Below are positions 23,501-36,325 of a stretch of DNA of 64,000 nucleotides, one piece after another (within the stretch, counting starts at the first letter, position 1; each line of letters opens with the position of its first letter). The stretch is from Acanthornis magna (Eukaryota > Chordata > Aves > Passeriformes > Acanthizidae): contig JAWUZG010000029.1 in assembly GCA_036785705.1 (NCBI GenBank), positions 16,259,501 to 16,323,500 on the forward strand, in the 5' to 3' direction. A program made the position numbers and the translations under genes. The notes under the pieces are model-generated. The model did no database searches. It was not told the origin of the DNA and saw only the letters and a program-made list of their open reading frames with translations.

Positions 23501-26500
23501 TGAACGGCTTGACGATATCTAGGGTCAGAACTGTGTCAAAAAGAAGGAAAAGAACGGTAGGATGGGAAAGGAATGGCAAACTGCAGCTGGTTATTGACTG
23601 ATGCCAGCTAAAGAAAAGGCTTTTACTCATTCCATGGGGACATGTGGGATGTCTTGAGTAATGGGAGTGTTTCATGTTTGGAGCAGGAATGTGACCTGAT
23701 TCTATGATAGGGCTAATGGAAGAGAAATCCTTGGCTCTAGGCCTTTGTGACTCAAAACAGTTCAGAGTATAAACGGATCTGTACTTCACTACCTGAAGGA
23801 AAAACCATAAGCTGTTTGTATGGTTACTTAAAGAGAGATTTATATTTCATAGGGCTGAACAATCAACAGGTACTTTATTCAAAATATTTTATATTGATCG
23901 TCTGGATTTCTTGTCTCTGAATGAAGTGCACACCGTTTTTGCTGAGGGCAGCAACAAGCAATCACAATCACCTCTGTATCATTGGGGTGGGCTTGAGATT
24001 CTGAATGGCAGCAGCTTTGGCCCTCATCAGCTGTTGCACACTTCTGGGCTTGTGAGTCCCTCTGTCAATGGCATGGTTGAAAATAAATACTGTTCTTGTT
24101 ATTCCCTGCTACATCTTCTCCTCACTCCTCCCCAGCTATTTCTATGTACAACCTTCTGTTCCTCAAAACATCAGCCATGTTTGTGGTAGTTGATTTTTGC
24201 TCCTGCTTTGCATCAAAGAAAGGTAAGAATAAGAAGAATCAGATAGCAGGCTGAATACACTCCAAAGACTTGACACAAGGAACAAAAGCAAGAGGAGTGT
24301 AGTGCGGCATGCAAATCAAATGCCAAAGGAACTGTCACTCTGCAAAGCAACTGTGGAAATCTTAATGTGCAAATAAAAATAATCAGTGACTGTATACCAA
24401 GTTATTTGATTAAAAGAGACTTTTTGGAGGTAGGGGTACAATTTTTTGTATTCAGACCTGGTTGGATGCATCTCAATTGGATTTAGAGACGAATCATTTG
24501 TCTTAAAATGTAGATGCTCAATTCTCTTTTTTATTTTACTTTTCAAGACAGGTTTAAAATAACAGCTAGCATGAATCTTAATGGGTTAATTGAGCTTGAG
24601 CCAAACCTTGGAGTCAAACATCTGTGAGCTTTGGGGAACTCCAAATTCATGCTTTGCAGATGAAACTCATCTTGGTTTTAGATACATTGTTGTGACAGAT
24701 GCCAAAACTTCCCATGAGCAATTTCCCCGATTCCACACCCAAGTCAAACCAGAATATCACTGCAGCTTTTCATTACTTGATTTTCTTACATAGTAACTTA
24801 TGGCCTTTGATTAAAAGCTTGTAATCCAAACTCCGTGAAAGTAACATAGATAATTCCCTGCTTGTGCATCTCCCCTGCTTGAACTGCAAAAGGTGATTAG
24901 TGTCTCATCTGAACTACTTGTCTTTCCTATTCTTTCCCCCTACTTCATCTTGCTGTACTGAATTTTGACCTGGTGTGAGTTACAGCTGGGTATCAGATCT
25001 AAATATATAGTAATTTGGTTTCTGGCCTGGTAACCTTGTTTTATAGCACGTTGTATAATGGAACCTCATGGAACACGCTGATATAGGTTAATGTGAGGGA
25101 ACAGGTGTGCGTGCCTGTTAATGATCTTAAATATCCTTTCAGTATCTCTTGATGGTAATTAACATGCTTGTCCTTTGTTTTTATACACAGCAGGCAGGAG
25201 GACTAAGATAAAACATATGAATTAATAGAGGAAGGCTGAAACTAGTACATAAACTTAGAGTGTCCCTCACAAAAAAGCAGTAAAAGAAGTAAAATGGCAA
25301 AACCAAAGAGCCTCTCCCAGATGATTGGGTCTTCAGGTTAAATTCAAATTCTATAAATGGATTCTCCTGTGTATTTATCCATGTTTACATATATGTGGCA
25401 TATATATCAGTCTTTATAAGCCTATAGGACTCCAGGAAAACCTTACAAAAAGTTTGTGCATCAGTATGTGGGTAGTTACAGCACTAAACTGCACATTCAA
25501 TAGCTCAGTCAATGAGACTGATTCAGTGCTTTTATTAAACTGGTTCCAGTTTTGCACTGCGGGGTGGAATCCAGGAGTTTAAACCGTCAGGAAGGTACCA
25601 GTACCTGGAACACCAGAAGCAAAAGGATTTCTACTACACATTTCATGGTCTGCTGAAGCAGCTCTGCATTAACATGCTTTATGTTGGCTGTAGAGCCTAG
25701 CTAATAGCTCTCTGGTCCTGCTGTTCCAACTTGCTCTCTCATAATCACCTGTAAGCATAATGTAAAGGATAGAGTGAACATCTGTAAGCATTAGCTGGTG
25801 GCAGTATCATACTCATTTGTAGGAAAGTTATAGCTACAGAGGAAGCCCCATACCAGTTGACACTACAGATCTGCTTTTTGCTGTTTTGGGTTGTTTTCCA
25901 GGTTACCACACTTTGACCTCTGTTAAGTTAATGTGGCCTTCATCATCCTTGTACCTGAGTGCCTTGCAGATTGCAATATTCTTGCCTTCACAGCCACTTT
26001 GTGATGTGAAGAAATACTTATATTCCCATTTCCCCAAAGATACATTCACTCACGCACAGAGAAGATCTTATTGCTGCCATTCATTGTCACTATTGGCTCC
26101 TCCATTATTTCTTTAAGTGTTTATTTGATCTGAAAACTTTTTGGTTGTTCCCTTTAATCATTTAAAGTATTGTTTACTGTCTTCCTCCTTCCCCCATTTG
26201 CAGGGTTTATTACACTGTTTGGACTTGGCTCTTTGGAGCATGCACTGAGTAACATTCTAAGAGATTGCCCATTAAAGGGCTTCAGCAGCAACTGTGCCTG
26301 GGTTTTGGGTGGCATAAATGAAGGTGTTCTTCTAAACTCAGGTACAACAAGCAGGATTGTTAAATCCGGGACCTCAGGTTGGGGTTTCTAAGAGTACAGT
26401 TGGGTCAATTAAATTAAAGTGTAATTAACTTCCTTTTCTTCTGCTCCTCCCTTCCCCCCTTATACCAGGCTCAATAAAGATAATACAAAACTTTTGGTGG

Positions 26501-26657
26501 GCACTGTTTTGGCTTAAATGATTTAACTCTGTCAGTTTGGAAAAACAATTGCTGTCAGCAGATTAATTTACTCACCATTTACTGAGATAATCTTAATCAG
26601 AGATTAATTATTTCATTATATATTCAAGTATTTCAAGCAAGAAATACAAATATTTCA
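20591..26657. other. Noncoding DNA, no gene seen
   Basis: Unique-looking sequence. The open frames of 60-124 codons on both strands overlap each other and show no domain, signal peptide or repeat. No RNA gene, array or transposon end was found. Confidence 0.55.
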
Positions 26658-26975
26658 TAATCTTCTTTTTTTTCATTCCACATTTCTTTTCATCTTTATT
26701 GCTTGTTTCTAATAGCAAATATATTTTATTGTCCTGGTTGCAGAGGAAATAAAGCACTCTTTATTTTGGCTCATCTTCTGTAGGATCAGTCATGCTGGCA
26801 GGGTGACATATGACAGCAGTGAAAGTGCGCAACATTTTTTCCAAGCAACGTTTTTGTTCTTTAGGATCTAATTCCATGCTTCTTAACACCACAAAGAAAA
26901 TATTATTAATATATTGTGATTCTTGGCACTCATCAAACAGGCTGTTGGTGCTCAACAAGTGACTTTCCTACTCCA
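26658..26975 (-). pseudogene. Possible 5'-truncated retrocopy of an mRNA 3' end (unidentified gene)
   Basis: On the minus strand an uninterrupted frame covers about 26761-26969. It has gene-like composition: hydrophilic, helix-forming, with the segment ELDPKEQKRCLEKML and an acidic end reading DPTEDEPK before TAA. An AATAAA overlaps the stop codon, two more AATAAA hexamers follow within 80 bases, and an A-rich stub lies at about 26660-26670. Upstream, at about 26970, the frame meets a TAG and similarity to coding sequence ends. There is no pyrimidine-rich splice acceptor, and an 8-bp inverted repeat (26970-26977 with 26983-26990) sits exactly there. I do not recognise the parent protein. A terminal exon of a real gene, or chance, are the alternatives. 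Confidence 0.35.
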
Positions 26976-29900
26976 CACGGCATGTGGAGTTTCAGAGCCA
27001 GGTTCCCATTCCTCTGTGTGCATCTCAGATCAATGTAAATATGATGAAGTCAAATAATGACATAGTTTTCTGTCATTTCTCAGGGTTAGGTGCTACATGA
27101 CTGCAATGAGAAACCAGCTCACAATGTTTGCCTCATCTGACAAAGGTTTCCAGTAGCACCAACATAAGAGAACAGGCCAAGAAGAGGCAGTGTTGAGCTC
27201 ACTGGCAGATCCTTGGCACTGCTATGTTTGTGTAGGCTTTGCTTCCTTATCCTGTTCTTGCTACATCTTTAATTTGTTTAGCATACAGCAAGTCTCATTA
27301 TTCTTAATAGGAGTCGTTGAGAAGTGAGTATTTTTGAAAGTCTGCCTGTACTTGCTTAATGAACATGCTCAAGGGAAATCAAACATTTGGGATTCCTATT
27401 GAAATTCCTCATTGAACCCCAAAGACTTTTTTTGAGCAGAAAGAGCAGTTACTTCATGTAGAAAATATGTTTTCCATGTGTCCTGCTCTTTCTCCCTGAA
27501 TCCCTTTCTCAATCACAATGTGAGCATATTTTCACTGTTTTTAACATATTTTACCTCTTATTTTACTGCCAGTGGTAGACAAATAAAACTATATGGCAAA
27601 ATCTACACGAGGTGTACCACTCGCTCAGGCTACTACCATTTAGGAATCCAAGATAGGTCCTGGAAGTACCCATTTACACCTCAGGAAAGTACTTACCTCC
27701 TACTACATGTTTCAGCAACTGACATAGTTTCACTCAAGTTTTTTCTTCACCATCTAGCATAGACGGTAGGTTTTTTCTGGTCAGGACAAAAGGCATCTCA
27801 AGTTATAGATTATCTATGCTGTACCACTTTCCACAGAGTTCATGTTTTAATTCATTAGGATTCATCATGATCCACATCCTTATTTTCCTCCTTCTGCATT
27901 CATTACTGGGAGAAGAGGAAAGAAGGGCATCTTTCTCACTGTGTGCTAGGCTCGGTGAGTTTCCAGTATGATGCCAATGTGAGCAATAGTCTCCTTTCTC
28001 TGTTGCGTCTACTGTGTCCTCATAGCTGGACGTCATGCCAACCATTTTTCCCTAGTAAAACCTCTGATATCTATAGCAAGACCATTAGTGGCCAGTAATT
28101 CTGTGAAGATATCAAAATGGTCAAAGTGATATTGGATACTATGGTAGAACAGCAAAAATGAGGAACCCTTGCCTCCTCAAACAGATTGGAGCCTTGCCTG
28201 ACTGGTCTCCACACTACGATCACTGCAATTGCCTTGTTCTGACGTGGCCAAAATGACCAGGAGCGCTCAGCTGGGAAAACATCTGTCTCCTGGCTTCATG
28301 CGTGAATCACTGTCTCTGCATACCTGCCAGAAGCACCTTTCTTCAGGGTTTACCTGTCCTAATGGTGATCTCAGTGGAAAGCATGAGTCACTTTCAGTAT
28401 TTGTGAGTCATCCAGCCAAGTCTTAGATAATAGCAACAGTGTTGTGGAAAAGTCACAGCATGCAATAGAAAACTCTTGAATTAACTCCATTAATTTTAAA
28501 TCCATCTGTAGATTATTGTAACAGGGTGAAATTTTCATTGTGCTCCAGAAATGCTTTATTATTTTATTGAAGAAGTATTATTATCTACCAAATTCTGTAG
28601 ACCTTTGATCTCACTAAGGCGCTAGCTTTTTTTGGGGTTGTTTGTTGCCTTCTGGGGACATTTTTCACAATGAAGAATCACACAAGGATGTTTAATTTAG
28701 ACTCCTTCCGACTTAACTTTCAGATGAGCTCCTCCTTCCTCCTGCTTAGTTTACATGACCTTGGGCTGAAGTGGTCAGGAGTCTTTGGTTTTGATTTAAG
28801 TAGAGCTGGGATTTTAGCTTCAGACTCTTGTATCTATCTCTGATGAAAAGCTTGAACCACTTGACATATAACCCCTGAATTTAGCCTACCATTTTAGCTG
28901 TTCAAAGGGCTTTTCATTTGCAAAGCCCAGCATATGGGCTTCCTGTTTATTTTTTAATTCAAGCTGGCCTAGAAAAATTATAAAAGCAGACTGGAATAAC
29001 AAAGCTACTTCTCTTGTTTTACTTGTAGATCTGAGAAACGACTAAGTAAATGTCAGCCAGATTTAATTCAAAAAGAAAAACAGCTTTCTATCTTAGGTGT
29101 TAAAATTCACTTTGAATAATAATGACCCCCTGAAATTGTTGATAGGTAAACTCTCTAGCTGTTAAAAAAAAAGGGGGGGTGTGGAGAGTAGGATGAGAAA
29201 CTACACTGCAATTCAATGAACTATTATTGTATTTGATGAATTACACGGTAGAGAGCAGCTCAGTATAGTTAATGACGAGTGATGAAATTAGATCTCTGAA
29301 TCCAAAAACTCAGTTGTATCACTTGTCCTCTGCTGGGAGCATGGGATAGATGTTCTGGGTACTCTGCATCCTCATTGCCCAGTGGACCCCTTTCTTTCAG
29401 ACACACAAATTGTGCGGGGACATTGTGTGTCTGTTTTAGCAGATGAGTGGAGATGATGCACAGGAGTGATGGTGCCAGAAGTATGGTGAATAAAACAAAA
29501 CCAAAACCTTTCTAGATACTGCTTTTTAAGTGGCTCACATAACAGGCATTTAAAGGATATAAGAGTACAACCAAGCTTTTCTTCTTTGCTGTTTCTGCCT
29601 GAGAAGGTAATCTGTCTTAGGGACAAATGAGGGAAACATTTAATTACATTTATGGGAAAGGCAGCAGAGATAAGCTGTGAACTTTTTACTCTGTGATTCT
29701 GTGTATTAACACTTCATGGGTAGGAAAAAGATCTTCTCAGCTTCCCTGGTTATTCATTACTTTTCTGAAGCTTCCCTAATTGCACTCTGAGAGGTTATCA
29801 GCTCTAACAAAGCAGTCATTAGGGGATACTGATTTTCTTTTTTTTTTCCAATCAGCTTTCCCAGTGGCTCAAAATTGTTAATATTTATTAAAGGAAGAAA

Positions 29901-31967
29901 GTCAAGGCAGAATAAGAAAATCAATCTGTGAGCTAACAGTGGGGGGAAAAATCCCTGTAAGTGCTAGTTCTTTGTATTGTTGTTAACTATTCACCAGAAG
30001 TACGCTAATGGTGTCTCTGCCTCATTCAGAGTAGTGTTTGTGATAAATGTGGTGCCCAGAGAAGGTCCGCAGATAATGGTAAAAATAAAGACCATTTTCT
30101 TCCAGCTCATTGCATAATCTAGGAAACTAAGTTATAACTTGTATCTGGGAATATATTAGTGAGACAAATGCATATTTTTTAACTGGCATGTCAAGTTTTG
30201 CTGCTAAACAGAAGAAGAGACAATAGCCATCTTTTGAATACACTTTAATGGAAATCCTATAGGCTAGACTGCAGTCCTCAGATTAAATTGCAGTTGAGTG
30301 TGAGTGCCTAAATGGTTTTGGTCATCCATGCCAATGCTGAATTCAGTATAATGGGATGATTTTGACATAGTGAGAACTTGAGGACTGGAATGTTTTCAGA
30401 GCTTTATATTCTGCTTTGACTGCCGCATTCCTAGCAGTATCATTGGGTGCTGAGCAATTAAAACCAATGCTTCTTGATTTGAAATTCTGTTTCTGATTGT
30501 CATGGTAGATTTACAGTTTACTACATGCCATACCAAAAGGTTATGTCCAGGGCATAGTGTCCATCTGTAATCATCCAGAAATACAGACACTGGGATTTCT
30601 TCACAGCTGCAATAATATTACTGCAAGATGTAATGTGTGCGAGCAGTCATGTCAGCTCCATAGATCATAGAGAGTTCCTGAAACAGGATGCCAGATCAGG
30701 TTCCTAATTCTGTCCCCTTAGGTCTGAGTGTGTTCAAACTTTCAAAAACCTTCCCTGGAGAAGTCTGGGGGAGAGGGAGAGTGAAAACTAAGCATTAAGA
30801 TGCTTTGTCCTCTTCTCTTTAATCCTATCACCTTCATCAATAAGCCTCCCAGGAGAGCTGATACTGTGTCCCTAATCTCTTTGTTCTTTATGCCTTAGCT
30901 TTGCACTGTCTTCTGAAAGCTCTGTGCATTTATTTACTTGTCTAGTTTTGGCAATTCCCTACAGTGTCATGTGTGATTATGGTAAAAATGAGTTCAGGAG
31001 AAACTCACTTAATATGCCCTTGTTTTTCTGATTGATAATTAATTTGCCCTGAACAGAAAAAAAATACAATCTGACTTTAAATAAGTTTTGCTGCCCATTG
31101 GTTTCTAGGCATATAGAGATTTTTATTATGGGAAAAAGTCACAAGGAAGAAAAATTGCAATTTTCCCTTGCATATGTAATTATTTTGCACAGTTCGTGAG
31201 GAGTGACATAGGGTAAGAGAAGCTGAGTACAAAGGCCAGTGAAAATCTCTGAATTTGTGTAAACCTCTAGTGCCGGAAGATCAAGCTGTAAAACAAACAG
31301 AGGCTGCACTGTCAGGTCACTCCACAGGATTCCATGCTGCTAATTTTGCTTTAAAATACCTCTGACTGATATAATTTCTGTTAATTCTGCTTCCTAAACA
31401 TCACACTGACATCCATATCCTACGTGTTGTATAACAGGATTTCTTGAATTCTGGACTGGGCAAAATATTTCTGGAGAGAAATACTCCTCTTTTGACATCT
31501 CAAAACAAGGGCTGAGTTCTAGACTGGGTGGAGAGATAAATCTTTTCCAGAAGTGAGTAGGCCTTTTATATATGATAGAACAAGATGTCATTGTACTTTT
31601 ATCTCCCTTTCTAAATCAATGCCATTTTGAAGAGATTCTGCTACTTTAGCTGTCTGGATTTGATAGCTTTGAGGTTTCTTGCTTAGCAGCTCTGCCACAA
31701 CACCTCTCCTTCCTCAGCTCCCCTACTTTTCCCCTGGTACAATTTGATTCCTCCAACCTGGCTGGAAACGCCACTTGGGAGCTCTGCCAGCTCCAGGCAC
31801 AAATGACCCTTGCAGTCAGCCTTTTGCCTAGCAGGAATGAACCCATCATAAGGATCCCAACACCGTGAAGTTTCAAATGTAAGTTGCAGCACAAATTCAG
31901 ACCTGGATGGGGCCTTGACTTCTTTTTCATGAGTATGACATCTGATTATTTTTACACAGGGGTTGCA
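26976..31967. other. Noncoding DNA, no gene seen
   Basis: AT-rich unique sequence with an A9-G7 run at 29164-29179. GTGATTCTGTG near 29692 is reminiscent of a CR1 tail unit, but it occurs once only and no CR1 body precedes it. No gene supported. Confidence 0.55.
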
Positions 31968-31993
31968 AAGTACCAATCTTTCTTTTGGTACTT
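31968..31993. repeat. Fold-back hairpin abutting telomeric array 1 (9-bp arms)
   Basis: AAGTACCAA at 31968-31976 and its exact reverse complement TTGGTACTT at 31985-31993, with the 8-base loop TCTTTCTT. The right arm ends on the base before the telomeric array begins (AGGGTTAGGG from 31994). The second telomeric array in this window has the same arrangement, which is why I do not treat this short hairpin as chance. Confidence 0.9.
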
Positions 31994-32323
31994 AGGGTTA
32001 GGGTTAGGGTTAGGGTTGGGGTTAGGGTTAGGGTTACGGTTAGGGTTAGGTTTAGGCCAGTTAGGGTTAGGGTTAGGGGTTAGGGGTTAGGGTTAGGGTT
32101 AGGGTTAGGGTTAGGCCGGTTAGGGTTAGGGTTAGGGTTAGGCTTAGGCTTAGGTTTAGGCTTAGGCTTAGGGTTAGGCCAGTTATGGTTAGGGTTAGGG
32201 TTAGGATTAGGGGCTAGGGTTACGGTTAGGGTTAGGGGTTAGGGTTAGGGTTAGGGTTAGGGTTAGGGTTAGGGTTAGGGTTAGGGTTAGGCTTAGGCTT
32301 AGGGTTAGGGTTAGGGTTAGGGG
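31992..32323 (+). repeat. Interstitial telomeric repeat array 1, degenerate (TTAGGG)n
   Basis: About 330 bases of TTAGGG units with the G-rich strand on the plus strand. Many variants occur: TTAGGC clusters at about 32138-32172 and 32291-32300, TTACGG at about 32034-32039 and 32220-32226, TTTAGG, TTATGG and TTAGGGG. A spacer of the form TTAGGCCRGTTA recurs near 32055, 32114 and 32177, a spacing of about 60 bases, so blocks of the array were duplicated internally. The array is followed by GGGGACCCCGGC and then unique sequence. The variants indicate an old array. The frames it opens (GLGLGL on one strand, TLTLTL on the other) are artefacts of the repeat. Confidence 0.99.
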
Positions 32324-35280
32324 ACCCCGGCACTTAGGGAGTCTGATGTATTTAACAGCTTGGAGAATGGAAAGAATGCCAGCTACATCTGCACCTCTTA
32401 GGCACATAGAAGATGTGCAACTCTCCAATACAAGCATAGACATCTGTATCTGGAAAATTTGTTCTAAATCTCTCCTGAGGAAGAAGCAGTGCACGGGAGT
32501 TAAAGGAAAGATCATTTTAGCTTAAGCAGTTCTAATCAAAACCATTCAAAGCACCCCAAAGAAATATTGTTCAATTCATTTGACTTTTACCTGAGCACTG
32601 GCAAGCTTCCACAGGCCTGTCCTGGGCCCCACTCTGAATTGCTTTTGAATCTGGGAAGCACATACATGTTGAAGTGGTGTTTGGATCTGCAACAACAGCA
32701 TATTTTCAGCCGTGTAAGAGCAGAGCTATAAGGATGAACAACCTAATAATCGGTTCTCCTTACACCAAGACATGTGGGAAGATACTTTTGTTTGAATTTA
32801 CCAGTGAAAAGGAGGAAATGTTGCTGGGAGATTCTGGGAAGCTTCTGTCTGGAATTTGAAAGGATGACGCTCCCTGGCAGACAAAATGCAGAAATATCAG
32901 CAAGCTCTAAAGGAGTTAAGTCATTTTGTCTGGGATGAACTCAGATTTACAGTGCAGATTCATCTCTGTTCGATGAACCCAGGGGACCCAAGCTGAGCAC
33001 ACTCCTTAGCTAGCACAGTGTAGTATCTCACCTCACAGACCAATAGGCAGAAAGGTCCAGCCTAATACTTTTCCCCTGCCTGCCCGAGGTTAAAGTGCCT
33101 GTCACCCCAGAGCTTAACAGTGGGAGTCTGTTCATGCATAGGACCCCACTCAGGCAGCACAAATTTTCTGGGATGGATTACAATGGTTTCTCCTCCTTTC
33201 TACAATAAACCACTACATAGGCTGACTATCCCTTCCTGTTGCTCCCACCAGTAGCCAAGTTGCATGAACTATTGTGTGACTAAGCTTAAAAGCTCCTTTC
33301 TGCAGGCAGAAAGGCATTTGTGATTATCTCTGGCTTGGGGATATTGTTTCAGTCACTTTTTAAGAGGTCTTGAGAAATCAGGCTGGAATTTCTAAATGTT
33401 TGTTGGATGAGGAGTGTGATGGCTGATGAGGTTACTGAGGACAAAGATTGCTGCACCAGGGAGCATCTGAGGACCTAAAGGTTAAATCCCCACCAGCTGT
33501 AGAAGACCAACAATGAAATCCCAACAGGTATATAGTATGCCATCTTTCATAAGACTATTGTGCAAACAAATCACTTTCACAGCAGGGTATCTTAGACTGC
33601 ATTCCTCACTAACAGTTGTTTCTGAGTGGGCTCTGTCTCCCTTTCCTGTGTGGAGGATACGCTGAGGTGCTTTATGCCCTCACCTGAAAGTGATTGATCC
33701 TTCTATTACCACAGACTCAGAGCTATGCATTGTGCTTCTGAAGGTGATGAGAAACACCAGTGCTTTTGACACAGAGACTAAAATCTTCACGCTGGACTAT
33801 TTGCCATGACACTTATATGATCCAGCTATGGGCAATTTGCTAATATTGATTAAATTGTCAGATTTGTTAGAAATCCCCCTTTTCAATGGTACAAGATTTT
33901 ACCCAAGAAAATATTGTTTTGATTTTCCTTTAACTCTGTCCAAGAATTAATGTATGCATAAAGTTCCAGCAAACGTGTTCTGTTTTTTCTCCAAGCTGTC
34001 AAGTGTGAAAGGTTTGCCACAGGGAACAAGCAGCATGTGGTGTCTGGTCAAGGCACCGGACTGAATGCCTCAGGGAAGGGAAGGATGATTCCAAAGCAAC
34101 ATTTAATCTTCACAATCCCCAAACTTCTGGGAAACTTACATTTAAAATCCCTTTTTTGCAACCAATTCCCATGCCTCTCCAGACTGGGGTTATCCCTGCT
34201 CTTACATATCTAAAGGTCTTGTGATTCGACAATTTGGGATATAAACCAGCACAAAATTCAGTTCATGGCTTGGTACCTCCTACAATTTGATGTGCAATGG
34301 TATCTTTTAATTTCATTGCTTCTGTGAATATTAAAAATAAAATCTGGTTAATGTAAGATTGTGTGTTGCTGATATCCGATGCTGGAGCATTTAAAAAAGA
34401 ATTGAATGCTCAGTAGGTTGCGGGGAGTGACTACATTAAGGTCTTACTCCTGAAGAAAATATTAATCAGCTTTCTAAGGCTGCAGACACATCACAGCCAG
34501 CTACAGTCTGATTACCTCCTTCCCAGATTTAGACCAATCCTCAGAATGCCACAGGAGGACTGACGCTGAGGAGCTCAGTTTGGCTGCCTTGCAGCCTGTT
34601 GGAGCAGACAGCACACCCGGAGCCTGTCATCTGCTCACCAGCTGCCAGAGAGTCCCACTGCCATCTGCCTCCAGCCAGGCAAATGCCAAGGGGGAACTGA
34701 GCCCGTAGGATCGAGCAGCCCCAAAACGCTGTGCTGCGCATCCCTGAAAAGCATTTTCTCTTAAAATCAGTTGGTAAAAGCCTTTGTGGGAGAGACAACA
34801 CATGAATGAACAAGCGAGCACCCTTATCAGAGGTGGTTCATACAGATGAGCTACTTGGAAGGAAAACAGTCATGAGTAACATCTTGGTTTGAAAAGATGC
34901 AGAGCCTTACCACACACAAGACTTCAATGAACTCCACAGTGACATGAGTAACTATGTTCCTGTTATACATTATAGAATTTCCTGGGTCTATGAATTTGAT
35001 AAAATGGTGCTCTCTGTTGATAACCAAAGGCTGAACTGATTGCCCTCTAAAATCATGATGGCATTGGTATCCCAATACTGAGTTAATGGCATTTTAGAAA
35101 CAGCTTGGCGGGTCAGATTGGCTCGTGGCTGCTGTCCAGCTGAAGCTTGGAGTTTTAGATACTGCTGCTCATATCTGTAGCATCTGTCTGTCTGATTTAA
35201 CCTCACTAGCACTACCACAGGCCCTAGCGACTACAAGCTCCTTTCCATTTGGTGTTGAATTTTCTGTTTGGCAAGGCTGT
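32324..35280. other. Noncoding DNA, no gene seen
   Basis: Unique-looking sequence to the right of array 1. The first bases, GGGGACCCCGGCACTTAGGG, repeat the octamer ACTTAGGG that also spans the left edge of the array (31990-31997 and 32332-32339). A modestly GC-rich patch lies at 34530-34760. No supportable gene. Confidence 0.55.
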
Positions 35281-35341
35281 GTAGACTGCATGGGTTAGAC
35301 TGCATGGGTTAGACTGCATGTGTAGACTGCCATGGGTTTGG
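35281..35341. repeat. Short minisatellite, 14-bp unit AGACTGCATGGGTT
   Basis: Two exact 14-base units (35283-35296, 35297-35310) followed by two altered ones (35311-35323, 35324-35341). Related fragments (CATGGGTTTGGCATGTTAGACTG, shortened here by decay) trail to about 35370. Likely polymorphic in length. Confidence 0.92.
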
Positions 35342-36074
35342 CATGTTAGACTGAACGTAGCATGGGTTCATCAGTACTCACTCACTCATCCTCACACTGA
35401 AACAGTTTTTTCTGATAGAATGTTCTTCCAAATTAGGTCAGGTATAGCCCAAGCACTTCTAACTTCATTGTTTAAGTCTGCTGCTCTTATTATAGCTGAG
35501 CAATATATTTTACTATTTGCTGGCAGTTCTCTTATAAATTGCTAGAAGAGTTCACTTAATTCAGAAGCTTGTCACTCAAAGTTTAGTCTAAAAGCAATTT
35601 ATTTGGAAACAATGTTTCCAGATGCTTTCCTGAAATGAAGAACCACTTTTTATTAAGAAAAAATAAATAGCTGAAAAAACAATGAATTCTGGCTAGTTCA
35701 TGGCATAATGTTTCTTTCCTCTTCAAAACACCAGCAGAAGTAAGCCAAGTGCTCATCTTGGTGTTTATATTTGCGCTTCGGACTTGGAAAAGCCTGTGAG
35801 CAGGTTAGCTAGAGGTGGCTGAGGGTGAGCTGGCAGAGCAGGGCTTGTCAAAGTGTGCACATCATCAGGTAGGCAAATCCTAAAGGGATGCTCCATTTCA
35901 GCCCCTGCTGACTGAGGGAAGGTACCGGGCTGTTAAACATCCTGTTCTGCCTTTAGGCTGTGCTAATGACTGTAAGATAATCACATATTTTACTAAAAAA
36001 AAGAAAAAAAATTGCTTTTTAATACCCATCCTGAACATACCTGGTTTCCAGTGGACTAATAAGACCAGATAACT

Positions 36075-36325
36075 AGCATCATCAGCCTATCACCAAGAAA
36101 ATGCCTTCTTTCACAAATGTTTATTATTCCTTGTCGTGGTTACTTCAGCTTCCCTGAGGAGAAGAGGCCTGAGACTAAGTAGGCAGACATATTTCTTGTG
36201 AAGATGATAGGCCTAATGGCAGTTTTAAGAGTGCACTAGTTTTTATGCATTAGTTCAATTGGACACAAAATTTGCAACAATAGAATAAAATTCATTGACA
36301 GTCTCTCCTACTTTTTCTCACAGCT
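36075..36325 (+). repeat. Diverged direct repeat, copy A
   Basis: A 0.25-kb sequence that recurs in the same orientation at 37925-38190. Shared landmarks, in order: an AAATG-CTTC segment, GTGGTTACTTCAGCTT, GGCAGTTTTAAGAGT, TGCAACAATAGAATAAAATTC and TTTCTCACAGC. In a hand alignment of 36137-36233 with its partner I count about 73 identical positions of 98. It could be an ancient local duplication, or two members of an old interspersed family I do not recognise. Confidence 0.85.

Noticed and set aside
29685..29705. CR1 LINE 3' tail suggested by GTGATTCTGTG
   Set aside because: The unit is not repeated and no CR1 body precedes it.
31884..32090. Open frame reading GLGLGLGL through telomeric array 1, and TLTLTL on the other strand
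   Set aside because: A six-base repeat opens all frames without stops; the dipeptide pattern is a by-product of TTAGGG.
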